Part shown: piece by piece, positions 24,345 through 36,895 of the stretch | Numbering within the stretch: position 1 is the stretch's first letter | Layout: each line of letters opens with the position of its first letter | Source of the DNA: Carposina sasakii | Taxonomy: Eukaryota; Arthropoda; Insecta; Lepidoptera; Carposinidae | DNA length: 64,000 bases | Assembly (NCBI GenBank): GCA_014607495.2 | Contig: CP053152.1 | Coordinates: forward strand, 12,073,899-12,137,898 | Direction: 5' to 3' | Program-made: the position numbers and the translations under genes | Notes under the pieces: generated by a model | What the model was told of the DNA's origin: nothing | The model's database searches: none | Seen by the model: only the letters and a program-made list of their open reading frames with translations

Positions 24345-24545
24345 TCTATCTATACAGCCTCTTACGCCCACTGCTGAGTAAAGGCCTCCTCTTCCCTATG
24401 CCACTGTCCTCTGTCCTGAGCCAACCTCATCCACTGGTGATCGGATACCATCTGACCATCGGGCGGGTGGTCTGCCCCTCGGTCTTAAAGCGTCCTTGGC
24501 TACCATTCCGTCACCGCCTTGGTCCATCGACCATCATCCCTAATT
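24345..24545 (-). repeat. LINE remnant (CGCCCACTGCTGAG family)
   Basis: CTTACGCCCACTGCTGAGTA followed by AAGGCCTCCTCTTCC is a recurring lepidopteran LINE tail read in reverse. The block is GC-rich relative to its surroundings. Assignment is from memory of the family only. Confidence 0.5.
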
Positions 24546-26046
24546 AAAAATATATCTATAGGTTTCTTATACTTAGACCTAAGTGAAGCCTGTAAAACCT
24601 GTGTGATTGGAATTTTAAATTAAATTTTAACAAAAGAAAATATATAACTAATTATCTTAGAATAATAATTCGGAGCGAAGACCTATCATTAATCTAAGCT
24701 AATTATTATATTATTATATAAAGAAGGGCCCAATATCAAGTATAGCTTTTATAATTAATTTAATGGCGTTTTTTCTCCGGAAATTTGTTTTAAATGTGTC
24801 AAATGTAAATTGTCAACTTTTCCTCCTGTTTTTCCACTTTAATTTTGTTTTAAAAAGGTAAAAGGACTGCTCCTTTTTAAACACTTGGTCGAAAAAAGCA
24901 CTCAAATTATAAGCGCTTGAGAGCTTTCATGACCTACACGTGCCTTTGCTTATGTTATGGAAAGTGTTATGGTTATTCATATGGTTCTTGAAAAAACGAA
25001 AATCGTGAAATATTAAACAGCATCCTATACTAAGAAGATCCTCAAAACAAGTTTTATTTTAATTTGAACTTTGTCACATTATGCTGATCTTATAGAACTA
25101 GGCTTAGAAAAAAAAATTAGCGGTAACTGCTTAAAATATTATAGTTATTTTGTTGATGCTGTTTAAGCTTTCCACTCTTACTACACCAGACCATAAATTT
25201 CATAGAACGTGAACAATCAGAATTGGCAGGCGTGGGAATCCACAATGTTGATGGCGTTCAACTAAACCTCAGTGATTCACGGTAGCTTGTACTATAACAT
25301 GAAGACGACCTGTGACTATCAACATTAACCAGAAAGTCATTTATTTAATACGAATTACGATGTCGACAGTAGCGCTGCATCTACAGGACTGTTTAGATGC
25401 CACGTGTTGAGTAGACAATGCCAGGAACCTCTTTCGTTCCGTCGATTTTCCATGGTTGGCGTACGTTTTGTCTCTCAATTGCTATATTCTACGCTTTGTT
25501 AAACAAGAACAATCGCTGAACCGGCAAAATGACCTGCAAAGATGAAGCAACAATACTGGACAAGCTTGATTCTCATAGACTAATGGTAGAGACTTTGAAA
25601 AGAATATCACTCTATCAAATTAATGAGGAAAAGAAAATACGAGTACCATTTTCTTTACAAGTGTGAATTAATACAGTAAAATTGAAGACATGAACTATGT
25701 AGCTATACTAACTAGCTCTACACATAATTTAACATATATTTACAAAGTTGCCAACCACTTTAACGGCACCCAGAATGCTGGCAGCATTGTCTCATAGTAC
25801 GTATGGCAAAGCTAATTTTCTAGGAGTAAATAAGACCATTATTCTAGTCCCTTGATCTTTTGCGAAGTCTTGTAGAAATTTCCCCGGTGAGGCGATAAGC
25901 AAGTCATGGACCCAGTGTCTCATATTTAAGAGGAATTAACAATATGAGTGTAACAATGTGTCACTTTCAATGTTTGATTGAATTTGATAACTCTTAGATA
26001 TTAATACTAGGTAGGTAATATTCCCTCTAGCGTTGGTACTGCTATA
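24546..26046. other. No gene seen
   Basis: AT-rich spacer without supportable genes. TACGAGTA occurs at 25638-25645. Confidence 0.4.
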
Positions 26047-26399
26047 CAGAATGTTTTTGGTTGCCACCCTTAACGGTGGCAACCAAACACTTAAAGGGTA
26101 CGTACTCTATACATCAAATAAAGTAAGTTTATGCCAAAAAATATGGTGGGAAACGAAGTAAATTTTTCTGAAAAAAAAAACTTGATCCAGTGTTTATGCT
26201 AGTTTTTTCATAGACAGATATTAATTATTTCTCGTGAAAAAATCTTGCTACACGCGTCAATATACATTTATGCAGAGAAACGCAGTCTATTTACTCAACT
26301 ATTATTTTGGAAACCGGACACTTCCCATGGAGAAAAATAATCGTGATGACGAGGCGATTCCGTAGTTTTCGGAAACGTTGACGACCAAAAATCACCCTG
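26047..26399 (+). mobile_element. MITE copy 3 (CAGGATG family)
   Basis: It starts CAGAATGTTTTTGGTTGCC after TA and ends GACGACCAAAAATCACCCTG before TA. Near the left end it has gained a perfect hairpin, GGTTGCCACC/GGTGGCAACC at about 26059-26084, that other copies lack. Several short deletions follow. Confidence 0.75.
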
Positions 26400-26859
26400 T
26401 ATAGGTAGTTAATAACCTCGATTTCATTGCACCAGATTGTCGATCTGTAATTAAAGTCTTATCTACACATACGAACAATGAGCCTTTCACTGTGTTACAA
26501 TTGAGTGACTACGATCATAAGACAATAGGTGCTAGATCATTCATGAGATATGTGCCATATCAAATGATTGATCCATCAAAATTTTTGTATCATTGGACTC
26601 ATTTGTTGCAATTAACGTTAGTTGCGAAGGCAGCAGGGGGCTTTGAAAACAGTTGTAACTAGTATGCATAAGAAGTTTTGGTAGAAAGAGTAGGTTCACT
26701 AGTTGAACATTTCCAACTTTTGCCCAATCCTTATCCCATTATATCACCTCTTTACATCATTATAAAGTAGATTTCAAAATCAGGGCGTCTTTTTGACCGA
26801 TGGGCAGCAAAAAAACGAGAGTCTGGATTCTGGATAAGATTTTCATTAATAAAAAAAAT

Positions 26860-27150
26860 AGTTGAGGGTATAGTTGAGATGTACGAGTACAAGTTCGGTT
26901 AGTAGTGACAGGTGGTCAGCCCATCGCCTACAAAATAACAAAACCCTCTTGTCCCTCTACTGACTTGTACAGTATGCCCGGGAAGAGAAGCAGCTATAGT
27001 ATTATACGTTTTTTTTCACTCCCAGAGAAGCATAGAAGTCAACTATACCCTTAAAATTGGTCAGAAGTGGCACCATGAGGTTTTATTGGCCCTTGATGCT
27101 CTGCCTACCCCGTAAGGGATAAAGGCGTGATTATATGTATGTATGTGTAA
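26860..27150. repeat. LINE tail copy with internal inversion
   Basis: 27036-27150 matches the LINE tail in plus orientation, as at 90-268. 26860-27035 matches the adjoining upstream part in minus orientation, as at 34850-35005. The junction duplicates about 14 bp around TATAGTTGA in opposite directions. This is the structure left by twin-primed reverse transcription. TACGAGTA sits at 26882-26889. Confidence 0.75.
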
Positions 27151-30100
27151 AAAAAATATATGTTGCTACTGGTCTAAGTAATACCTATTTCAAGTTTCGT
27201 CGTAAATAATATTGCGTCTTGCTAGGTAAATAATGAGATATTCACAAACAAATTATAGGTTTAGCTACATAAAGTTATGGGCCTTTATGTCGGGCTACTT
27301 ATAAAAATGTCAGGAACTCGGTTCAATATCATACGACTTGTTGTCATACAGTACGAACTTCATTCCACGCGATTAGGAGCACTCGTGACCACCAATGTAT
27401 CCTCGGGATTATAAATAATAGTAGCACGTGTGGAGGTGATGGCAGAATCTGCTAAGCAGATAAGGGGTTCAACTTCAAGTGACTGAATAAGACGTGGATT
27501 ATGATCTTTTTGTAAATATCACGTGTTGAAATCGTCTTAATAAAATATATTATTTAAAACTATTTTTATTCGAATGTTGCACCGCAGATTGTGATGTGAA
27601 CTTAACTCTAGTGGGCTCTACATAGAAGAGCGCGGGACACAGAACATTCATCCCTTTCATCATCCAAATAGGTAAATTTCTCCATCTTCATTGTGAGAAC
27701 TAGTCTAACATGTTAAGCTACATCAGCACTATCACAATCGACCTGCAGATGAAACTGAAAGGGTACTTGAAGAGATAGCCCCGATCGTGGGAAGATCGTC
27801 TGAAAGACGAGTGTTGTTCAAACCAGATGTGGTACCACTATAAATAAGCCTGGTTGGATCAACTCGTTTGAAGTTCTATACGTGTCTGTTAGTACCTCAT
27901 TAAGTAGGGACTGTTTGCGGCTTACGCTCTATCTATGTACGAGTATCTATTAAAAAAACACGTGAATGGACATACGAGTATTACGTTGTTCCTTGTATCT
28001 GCAGGGAGTTCTACAAGATTTTTTTTTCTAGAAATTTTTAAAAACTCGCCCCACTGGAGAGTTTGGTTTTTCAGCTAATAAAAATATTCAGAACTCATTT
28101 ATTGCTATAATTAGTTAATAGATACTAGATCAACCGGCACTTCAGGTTTCCATTAAAGTCTTTTTATAAGTCTAGAACAGTCTTACGTTGGTAGTTTAAA
28201 AGTAATGTTTGTTATTTTGTATGATAACAATAATCTTTAAGTAATAATGTCAATGGTAATAATAACATACCTATTTTATTTTAAAACCAAAGACAGATTA
28301 AAGATTACTGCTAATCCAACAAAACATCACAAAGCTAAAACAAACTGGGATTAATTAAAATTCCGTTCGCGATCGAAACTAAAAAATAACTTAGAAGGTC
28401 AGATATTTGGAAAATGTTATAGTCGGTATCAGGACAGACGTTGGGGAATGCCCTAATGAAATTAATTGGCTGGCAATCCACGGGAATGAAAAAGGGAAAT
28501 ATGCAGATACCTTTTAACGCTAATGAAGATGAATGAATGAATGCATTCAGCAAGTGAAATGCGTTTCAGTATTTACCTAAACTTGGGTAAACAAATCTAG
28601 TATGTTGTATTGTATTAGAAAAATAAAAAAGTGCCTAATTATTTCACAGGAACATCGTAATTAATTGTACTGGAATATTAATATACGTGGAAAGGCCTTT
28701 TTCATAAATAAGGACTAATGCATGAACGGATATATTATCTGAATGAACTCACAAGTATTCTTTGAATTTCTGAAGGATTGCAGTAACACTTTTTTTGTTA
28801 TGTAAACCTTTAAATATTTACACTGCTTCTTGTGCTACAGAAAATCAGTGCTACATTAGAATGTACAATATGTACTAAAAAAAATAAAGGTGCATTTATT
28901 TATACTAGTGACTCATTTTAAAACAAAGGAAATATTCATAATTTGTATGCGCGACTCGAAAAACAAAGCACATCGCCTCTGAATCTTGTATGATTTAGTT
29001 TGCACTAAGGCAGACATTTATTATTCTATGTACGAAGTTTATATTCGGGTCCAATCACCTCCCACACTTCATCAAACTGTCTTAAAGGTGGTCGTTATCT
29101 TGGACAAAACTTGTTTACTAGCTCATGCAGGATACCGACTAACGATCAAGGATATCCATTAATGTATCTCTATTCTGTTTCAAAATCTGTTTGAGTATAG
29201 CTATTTACATAGGATTTTAAGATTTCACACACTAAAATTAACTGTTATATAGCTAGGTAAAATTAGTATTCGGTGGAAAGTGGAAACTAATCATACACAC
29301 AGATTTCATTGAAACCATTTTCAGTCATTTTAGAGTTTACGATGAGACATTATATTTTTGAATTGTCTGATCTTTTGATGTTATGTAATTTAATTGGTCG
29401 AAGATTTTATGTATGTATATGCTTGCTTATGTTTATGTTACCCCACTATACCAAACGGCTGTAGTATCTTATTCGCGATCCCGCAGTTCTAACTGCCCCA
29501 TCAAAATCCGTTCCCTAGTTTTTGCAGGAAAAGACACAAACATCCGAACATGGCAAATATGTTGATATCATTGGTTACATATATACTCGTAGTATGGCCG
29601 CACGACAATTAAAAAATTCGCAACAAGCAATCCCGTATTAAGAGCAATTGAGCTGATGAGTCGAATTGGATACGGTTGAGTAGTTAATGCGGACTAAATA
29701 AGCGATGGCGTAAGATCATGGATGGTCTAATTTGTTCATTTAGCTTTTGATTGGGTTGTTTAAAATTGTAGAGATTACTGTGTTGTAATAAAGCTCGTGG
29801 GTGCGAATTATGTTGCAGTACAGAGTAGGTAATGTTTTCTATAAAATGATTTAACATAAGTTGTCCTAGAAGTTTATACGATGAATTTTCTTCACATACA
29901 CGCATGTGTTCCCAAAAATTGGTTAACCAAAAATACAGGATCGCGACGAATATTCAGTTCAGCAATTATGTATTTTTTTTGTTGTAGTAGGTACATTTAT
30001 AAAAATACCTGTAGGTCAGTTAGGTTAGGTTAAATATACTTAGTTACTATAATAGTTATATTTGTTGTAAAGCTTTATAGGTTTCAATATAAACACCCTA

Positions 30101-32264
30101 TCCCAAAACACTATCTAATACGAAAAAGTACTTTCTAATGTTGATATGGAATCTGAAGTAGAAATTGAAAATGACTTTACCATTGTTATTGTGTTAAACC
30201 ATTGTTAAACCTAAACCAAATCCAGTATAACCATCAGAATAACAGATGACGTTGTCAATATCCGAGCAAAACAAATACTCTGCGGCGTTTTTCAACTCAT
30301 TACTTTGGGTTTAGCAAACTCCCCATCAGCATTGACGCGGGTCAGCCGAACTTGATGGATTATGATGATAATGATAATTTTATCTCAACACTCATTGGAG
30401 TGTAAAGTTTCCGGCTCAAAACTTTCATAAATATTACTGGCTATTGTTTGCTTAGGTACGAGTATTAAGAGTTATTAGATTTATGAATTTTGTAATATTA
30501 CCATAGCATGAACTAAACAGGATAGAATTATGTATGATCCACTTTAAATTGTTAACATCGCAGTGTTTTTTAAAGTGTTTAATTAAACAATTATGTGTGC
30601 CTATACCCAAAACAATTCCTGTCAAAAGGTCAGAAAACCCTTGCTAATTGCAGCCTACACTGCCTACAGCAGCTCAAAACGAATTGTCGCGAGGAACCGG
30701 GCAAAGCTTTGGAGTAAATCGTCCGTATTCACGTCACAGCCGGAGGCAATAATACGTGGAGCGATTTGCTGGCACGTCTGTCGACTGAAAATCACCGCGA
30801 ATCACTCCACCTCAATATTCACGGCTCTTTCGATCAAATTGGAGGTATTTCCCTAAATGATTGAAATGAACGCGTGGAAATTTTAATGCAATCGCCTTTT
30901 TGACGGGAAATTTCAATGGGTGTGCGCATTTTTGCATGTCTCTGCCAAACTCATATACTTTATGAAGTTGGCAGGGAAAATTATTAAAAGACAATAATTT
31001 AAATATGTTTTATTTAGCATTTACTGTAACTGAATTGATTTCATTGGTTTAGTCAGAGCAATTCAACCAGCTCTTTCGAGTAGGTACATATTTACATGAA
31101 CCAGCTGATTGGAAATGAAATGAACCTGATCTGATTGTCTAGTTATTGCATAATATATTGCAGGTACCTACATTATATTCGTTAATTTAACTTCGTTTTA
31201 ACTACTTAACTAAAAAGCCTGAGAAAATTATCCAGGTTTTATCTGTAATGTCTTAAAGTTTCACCAGTTTAGATAACTTAATTTGGAATTCATAAATTTT
31301 TATCTGAACTTTACTGATTACTACATTATGGTTAAAGTTATGTTTCCTAACATTATCACATCGGTTTCTTTAATTCGTAAATAAAGAAATTAAGATATAA
31401 GCTCGCGATATAAGCCTCTCAATGTCGTTTATATTATTTATCTAGGTTTAAAAAACAATCTATTCTAATCCCGTAAATGAGAGTCCCAAACGAGTGACAC
31501 TCCAGCGGTAGGAACATTTGTATGTAAATTTTGTCATATCAAATCTCATCAGTGTATAATCCTAATATTTAATACGAATTTATGTGCGATAAATAAAATG
31601 AAATGGGCGCCCGTGGCAGCCGCTGTGGACTTGTTCTATAACATTTTTGTAAAGTGTTACATCTAGCTAAGCATCACACACAGATGTAGCATTTGGTAGC
31701 AACCCGAGATACATTGATGATTGGATATAGTTCATATCCGTTTCTGTATAAATAAGCAAAGAAGTGTATATCTAACAATGTTAAAGCCCATTTTGGTTAA
31801 CGAAATGCTTTATACTACACTATCATATTTTACAGCAGAGTATGGGCGGAGCGTGGGTGTAGTGTAGTCATCGAATCGTCCAAATATTTTATGGCCAATA
31901 TATTTGTTTTTCAGTACGGTATGTATTTTCCTCTTGCTATCGTTAGATAAATTTTATATTATATGTGAGAATCTGAGAATTGGGTTAGTTGACAATTGAC
32001 CTGATAGAATTCTTGGAGGCACAGAACATGTGTCCCTCATTACCAATACAAATATGTTCCTATCTAACTAGATTGTGTTGATTCATAAATATAAATTGGT
32101 TGATTCGGACACAAGCTGTTTCTTAGATTTTTAAATTAGGAACCTGTATATACCTATATGTATTTTTAAATTAATAGTTCTCTTTTACTGTTGAACAAAC
32201 AAAATTTTTATGGAAATAATTTTGGTAATATATCATACATAAATATCAGCTGATATGTTCTACC
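27151..32264. other. Gene-free stretch; unique block 30600-30990
   Basis: No host CDS was recognised in about 5 kb. Four footprint octamers occur (27938, 27973, 29584, 30457). The block 30600-30990 is GC-balanced, non-repetitive and without an intact long coding frame I can assign; it is a candidate conserved non-coding element. 28330-28560 is a weaker candidate. Confidence 0.4.
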
Positions 32265-32360
32265 AGATAGAAGAAATCTCTTATAAGAGATAAGCACGCC
32301 GTTGACCATTTTCTGGGTAACAGTTGTCATAGTTATGTATACAAAAAATACTAAGATACA
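32265..32360 (+). repeat. LINE tail scrap
   Basis: GAAGAAATCTCTTATAAGAG followed by ATAAGCACGCCGTTGACC matches 23925-24040. Confidence 0.45.
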
Positions 32361-33810
32361 AAGTACTAGGAAATTTGCAACAAAAATATTCGTATTAAAC
32401 AATTGTCTCTACCTACATAAATTTCTCCTCAAGGATATTTATACAGAAGTCTCTTGTAAAACCTTATCTCGGTACAGTTAGCATACAGAGCACGGAAGAG
32501 CCATCTACCAATGCCAATTGTAACTGTAAGGAAAAACCTTCTCCATAAATATCTGTTAGGAGAACAATCAATATTCAGGTAGATACTGTCTATTTGTGCC
32601 ACAGAAGGAGAATCATATAGAGAGTGTCAATTTAACCAATAAGTTCAAAAAGCTTAATTAATAAATGCTGTAACACCATGTAATGCTGTGGCCAAATAAT
32701 CCTATACCTATTTTAATCCTACTTCCGATTCCATTATGTAAGGAAAAAGTTTAAGAGATTTGTTTACAATTACCTCAATCGACATTTCAAGATGACCTAA
32801 AAGCGAGGTTTCAAAATGTAGAATTGTATTAATGCCACTTACTCCATAATTAAACTAAATATTAAACTGAATTTCATAATACAAGTATAGAACATTTGTC
32901 CAATGAAACAATGTAAAAAAATAGACCACTTCAAGTTGAGTTACAGTTGGCCCGTGTGAGAATGCCAGTCAATGCAGCAATATTTGAATTTCCGCGTTCT
33001 ATTCGATCTATTTTCCGTGATAAGGTTGCCGTACATTCGAATAATGTTGTACTGGTACAACGCTACTGGTTTGCTTTTGAACCAATATTATACATTGGGG
33101 ACTAGATGAAAGAGTTTTTAAAATTACGGTTTACATTATGGGGGACTGATTCATAAATAACAATTTCAGACTAATAAAATGACTTCAATTCTGTGTCCAA
33201 AAATATATTTTTAGAGATAAGGTAGCACTTCTGAATTTCCTTATTGTTCTATTTATCAACGTTTCCCGGAAATAAAATCAAATTCAATATCCAAAATATA
33301 TTCCAAATTTGTTTCCTTATTTTAATCAACAAAATTAAATATGAAAAGTTCGCATCCCAATAAGATACAAAATTACATTGAAACCATAATTCACCGGGGA
33401 AATACAAAATTAAAGCTGATATAAAACGAAGAGTATTAAAGGGATTGGATTGGGAGCGTAACGCAACATAAATTTTCATTTGCTTAATTTTTCTGGCAGG
33501 CATGGATAAACCTATGGGAGTTCGGTCTTGTGTAGTCGTGTAGTTCCAACTTGGGTAGTATCGGCCATCGACCCCATTGCTGGCCTATCGCATGAGCCTA
33601 TAAGTTCACTTTACTAACATTGGCTAGTACTTTCTAGATTCTTAGAAAGCTTAGCCCTGCCGCAGTAAATGTAAATGCCTGATTACAAATCAGGAGGCTG
33701 GATAAATCTATTCTTATCTTTTTAGGAAGCCTGTATGTGTTTAGTTTTTAGTTATTCCATGACTTGCGTATTATAAAATTATTTATTTTCTTTCTCATCA
33801 AAGCTTCTTT
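32361..33810. other. No gene seen
   Basis: A LINE scrap lies at 33205-33250 (TTTAGAGATAAGGTAGCAC). 33250-33500 is unique and might be regulatory; no gene is supported. Confidence 0.35.
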
Positions 33811-33814
33811 TTGC

Positions 33815-34300
33815 TACCGCTCTATTCCGTTCCGATCCCAGCAAGTGAACCCGCAAAAGATCCGTTTTATTCCATTTTATAATTTTATTCCTATCCGATC
33901 CCGTCGCCGGATCAGATGAATATTTCATTTATTTTGTATTCCGTTCTGATCCCATATGTCTTTTCAATGATTTTTTAATACTGTTAGCAAGTAAAGCATT
34001 AGACACATACAATATTGTTTTTCGAATTATTGTTGATTTTTACTAAGAGATCGAGACTATTTTACTAATTCTTATTTAATTTTTCGTAACTTTGTCGTTC
34101 TTAAATAAAAAAAACTTGTAGAATTTTCATTCTTTTATTTCCTATTTTATTTTCTGACCTTACACATTTAAAAAAAACTCTACGGGATCAGACCGGAATC
34201 TAAAAAGTGTTTTGGGTATAAGACCGGAATTTGTTGTGAATTTAAAGTAAAAAAGGGATTAGTTTAAGGGATCGGATCGGAATAGATCTTGCTACCAGCG
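33815..34300. mobile_element. Probable MITE (CTATTCCGTTCCGATCCC ends)
   Basis: CTATTCCGTTCCGATCCC near 33820 is answered by GGGATCGGATCGGAATAG near 34255. Extra GATCC/GGATC-rich copies of the motif lie inside, and GCTACC/GGTAGC occurs near each edge. The exact ends and target duplication are not resolved. Confidence 0.45.
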
Positions 34301-34756
34301 TTAAATACACAAAAGTGGGTACCTAAATAGTAATAAGTATATGCTATGTTCGTTCGACTACTTTATCGGTGGGATTACGTATTTCAGAGATTGAAATACA
34401 CTATGGCTTAATAAAGGTAGAAAAAGTAGGTATTTAGGTAGTAGATAAATCTTCAAGTAGAACTTGCAACGAAAACTTTATCTTTCATAAACTCATCCCA
34501 ATGGCGAGAATACATAAAAAACACCACAAAATTGATAAATGTCGTAGTTATAAAAATCTTAACAACTATTATGAACTTTAAAACCGCGTGTAGTTTCCTT
34601 GCCATGTGTTAAGAGTTTATTAAATAAACGTTAAATGTTCTAAGGAATCTGTGTTCGCAGCTGGCGCCTTGGATAAGAGTCGGTATCTACTACAAGTCGG
34701 AAGATACACATAAGTACATGCTAATAATCTCCAAAAAAGAAGCAGAAGTACTGCAT

Positions 34757-35005
34757 ATATATAATGACGCCTTTATTCCTTACGGGGTAGGCAGAGCACA
34801 AAGGGCCGATAGAACTACATGGTGCCACTTCTGACCAATTTTGAGGGCATAGTTGAGATGTACAAGTTCGGTTAGTAGTGACAGGTGGTCAGCCCATCGC
34901 CTACAAAACACCAAGACCCTCTTGTCCCTCTATTGACGTGTACAGTATGCCCGGGAAGAGAAGCAGCTGTAGTATTATAAGTTTTCATAAGCAGCATAGA
35001 AGAAA
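34757..35005 (-). repeat. LINE 3'-tail repeat, uninterrupted copy
   Basis: Reads the same tail as 90-268 in reverse, starting from CCTTACGGGGTAGGCAGAGC. At the TA where the 144 and 26882 copies carry the CGAGTA hexamer, this copy has a plain GATGTACAAGTTCGG, so it serves as the empty site. Confidence 0.65.
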
Positions 35006-35011
35006 CTTATA

Positions 35012-35236
35012 TCACACTAATTATAAAGGCGAAAGTTTGTAAATGTGTGAGTGAGTATGTTTGTTACTTCTTCACGTCTAAACGGCTTGAGCGATTTTAA
35101 TAAAATTTGGTATGGAGTTAGCTGACACCCTGAATTAACACATATTTTTATCCCAGGAAAATATTTTTATCCCGAATAATTTCGACATTATGTTTTTTCT
35201 GCAGTACACGCGGGCGGAGTCGCGGGCAACAGCTAG
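35012..35236 (+). mobile_element. Non-autonomous Helitron, complete ends
   Basis: A|TCACACTAATTATAAAGGCG on the left; GGAGTCGCGGGCAACAGCTAG|T on the right. The interior GGCTTGAGCGATTTTAATAA is shared with 14623-14860. It has a GC-rich 3' end and no target duplication. Confidence 0.75.
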
Positions 35237-36482
35237 TTAAATATATAAATAACCTAACCTAACCAAACATTTATTCTGAAAAACTTCATTGTGAACAAAA
35301 TACCGTATTTTCAAAAATGGTTTATGGAAAAATACAAAATAATCGGAGCTCAATTTATAGTACCAATAATCTTTTAATTGTATGTAGTAGGTACATACTA
35401 TTTAGCTTTTGTTATAGCTTCCAATTTAGGTGGGTATAAGGCCTTAGTTCTTCTACTACGCTTTGGTGTCCCTGGAACGCTGCGGTTTTGATAGTAAGGC
35501 ATGCGAGCCGAGCTCTATGTATTTTATAATAAAATGATAGTTGTCACGAGTTTTTTATGGGAAATTTTAGGAAGTGCCATCATGCCCTTGTATAAGATTT
35601 ATAGATATTTTTCGGTGGGGATTTTATTTTGTATATGCTTTAATATTGAGATATAAAAATACAGGCAGACTGTTTGATGCCATAGGAAAATATATTTTTT
35701 TGCCTTTTCAATTAATTCATTAGCTAAACTTTCACGCCTTGCTATTAATACAATTGTGGTAACAATTTAATGCTCGTACTTCTTCCATATCTTTCTTCTG
35801 GAAATGTTGTCTAGGTTTTCCATGTCTTTTTTCTGGAAATGTTGTCTAGGTTCCGTTCAGAGAAGCTGCGCTCATTCGTTTGTTAGATTACATATGATCT
35901 GTAATGTTCCTAGAATTCCATCTTCTAATCACATCCGTAGAGCTAAACCAGAATGCCAATAACCAAATTAATTGCTTATAAAATATCTTGTGTACCATCT
36001 CTCTTTGTCAGGATACAATAATTAATTTCTCTCGTTCCCTCTGGGTCGCATCTGCGCCTTGCTGAAGGCATCCGTTGTTTGTTTTGTTCATCAAAGACAA
36101 GTATTTTATATTAAATGTGCACACGTTTGCATCCGCTAGTAAAATAGTGCTTGTTTTAGTTTTTCTTGGTTCCCACATAAACATGCATTTAGATAAGTAC
36201 TTATATAGGAGGCGCGAGGGATGACGAAGAAATGCTAAGTAATATGGATATTAGCAACTATTTTATTTCATTCGCGGGGAAATGTAGTAGTTTATTGATT
36301 GAAGTACATACTATAATAAATACTAAATAACTAGAACTACCTACGAACTAAGGTGTAATTAAAAGAAAAAGTGGTAATAGAAATGTTGACAAAATTATTC
36401 TTACACATATCATCCATCCATCCACACAAATAAAATAGGTTTTGAAATTTTTTGATTCCACTCAGTAGGTACGCAAGTTATA
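35237..36482. other. No gene; small tandem duplication 35781-35851
   Basis: CTTCTGGAAATGTTGTCTAG and its variant CTTTTTTCTGGAAATGTTG repeat with a period of about 36 bp. The rest of the interval is unremarkable. Confidence 0.5.
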
Positions 36483-36895
36483 AAGCTAAAGGGTAAGGTG
36501 TACAAGACCGTAATTCGACCTGTCGTCTTGTATGGATCTGAATGCTGGGCCGTAAAGAAGAAGGATGAAAATCAACTGCATGTAAGCGAGATGAGAAAGT
36601 TGAAATGGATGTGTGGAGTTACAAGAATGGATAAAATAAGAAATGAGTATATAAGAGGAAGTTTGAAAGTTGCGCCGATCATAGACAAGTTACGAAGTAA
36701 CCGTCTGTCTTGGTACGGACATAAAGCGACAGGATGTAAGGCATATTTTACAGAGAGCGTTGTGCATGAGTGTGGATGGATATGGGAGTGAGCAATGAGA
36801 TGACGGATAATAGGGATGAATAGAAGAAAAGAACATGTTGCGCCGACCCCAAATAAATGGGAACAGGGCAGGAAGATGATGATGTGGTACGCAAG
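36483..36895 (+). pseudogene. RTE-like LINE, C-terminal RT tail and 3' end
   Basis: The frame from 36483 reads VYKTVIRPVVLYGSECWAVK, then WMCGVTRMDKIRNEYIRGSL, KVAPIIDKLRSNRLSWYGH. This is the thumb/tail region that follows the reverse transcriptase core in RTE-type LINEs. After GH the frame shifts and the remaining residues no longer fit, and a stop falls at 36789. The non-coding end (TTGCGCCGACCCC... GATGATGATG) closes near 36890. The copy is truncated and dead. Its tail is shared with the scrap at 2845-2925. Confidence 0.85.
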
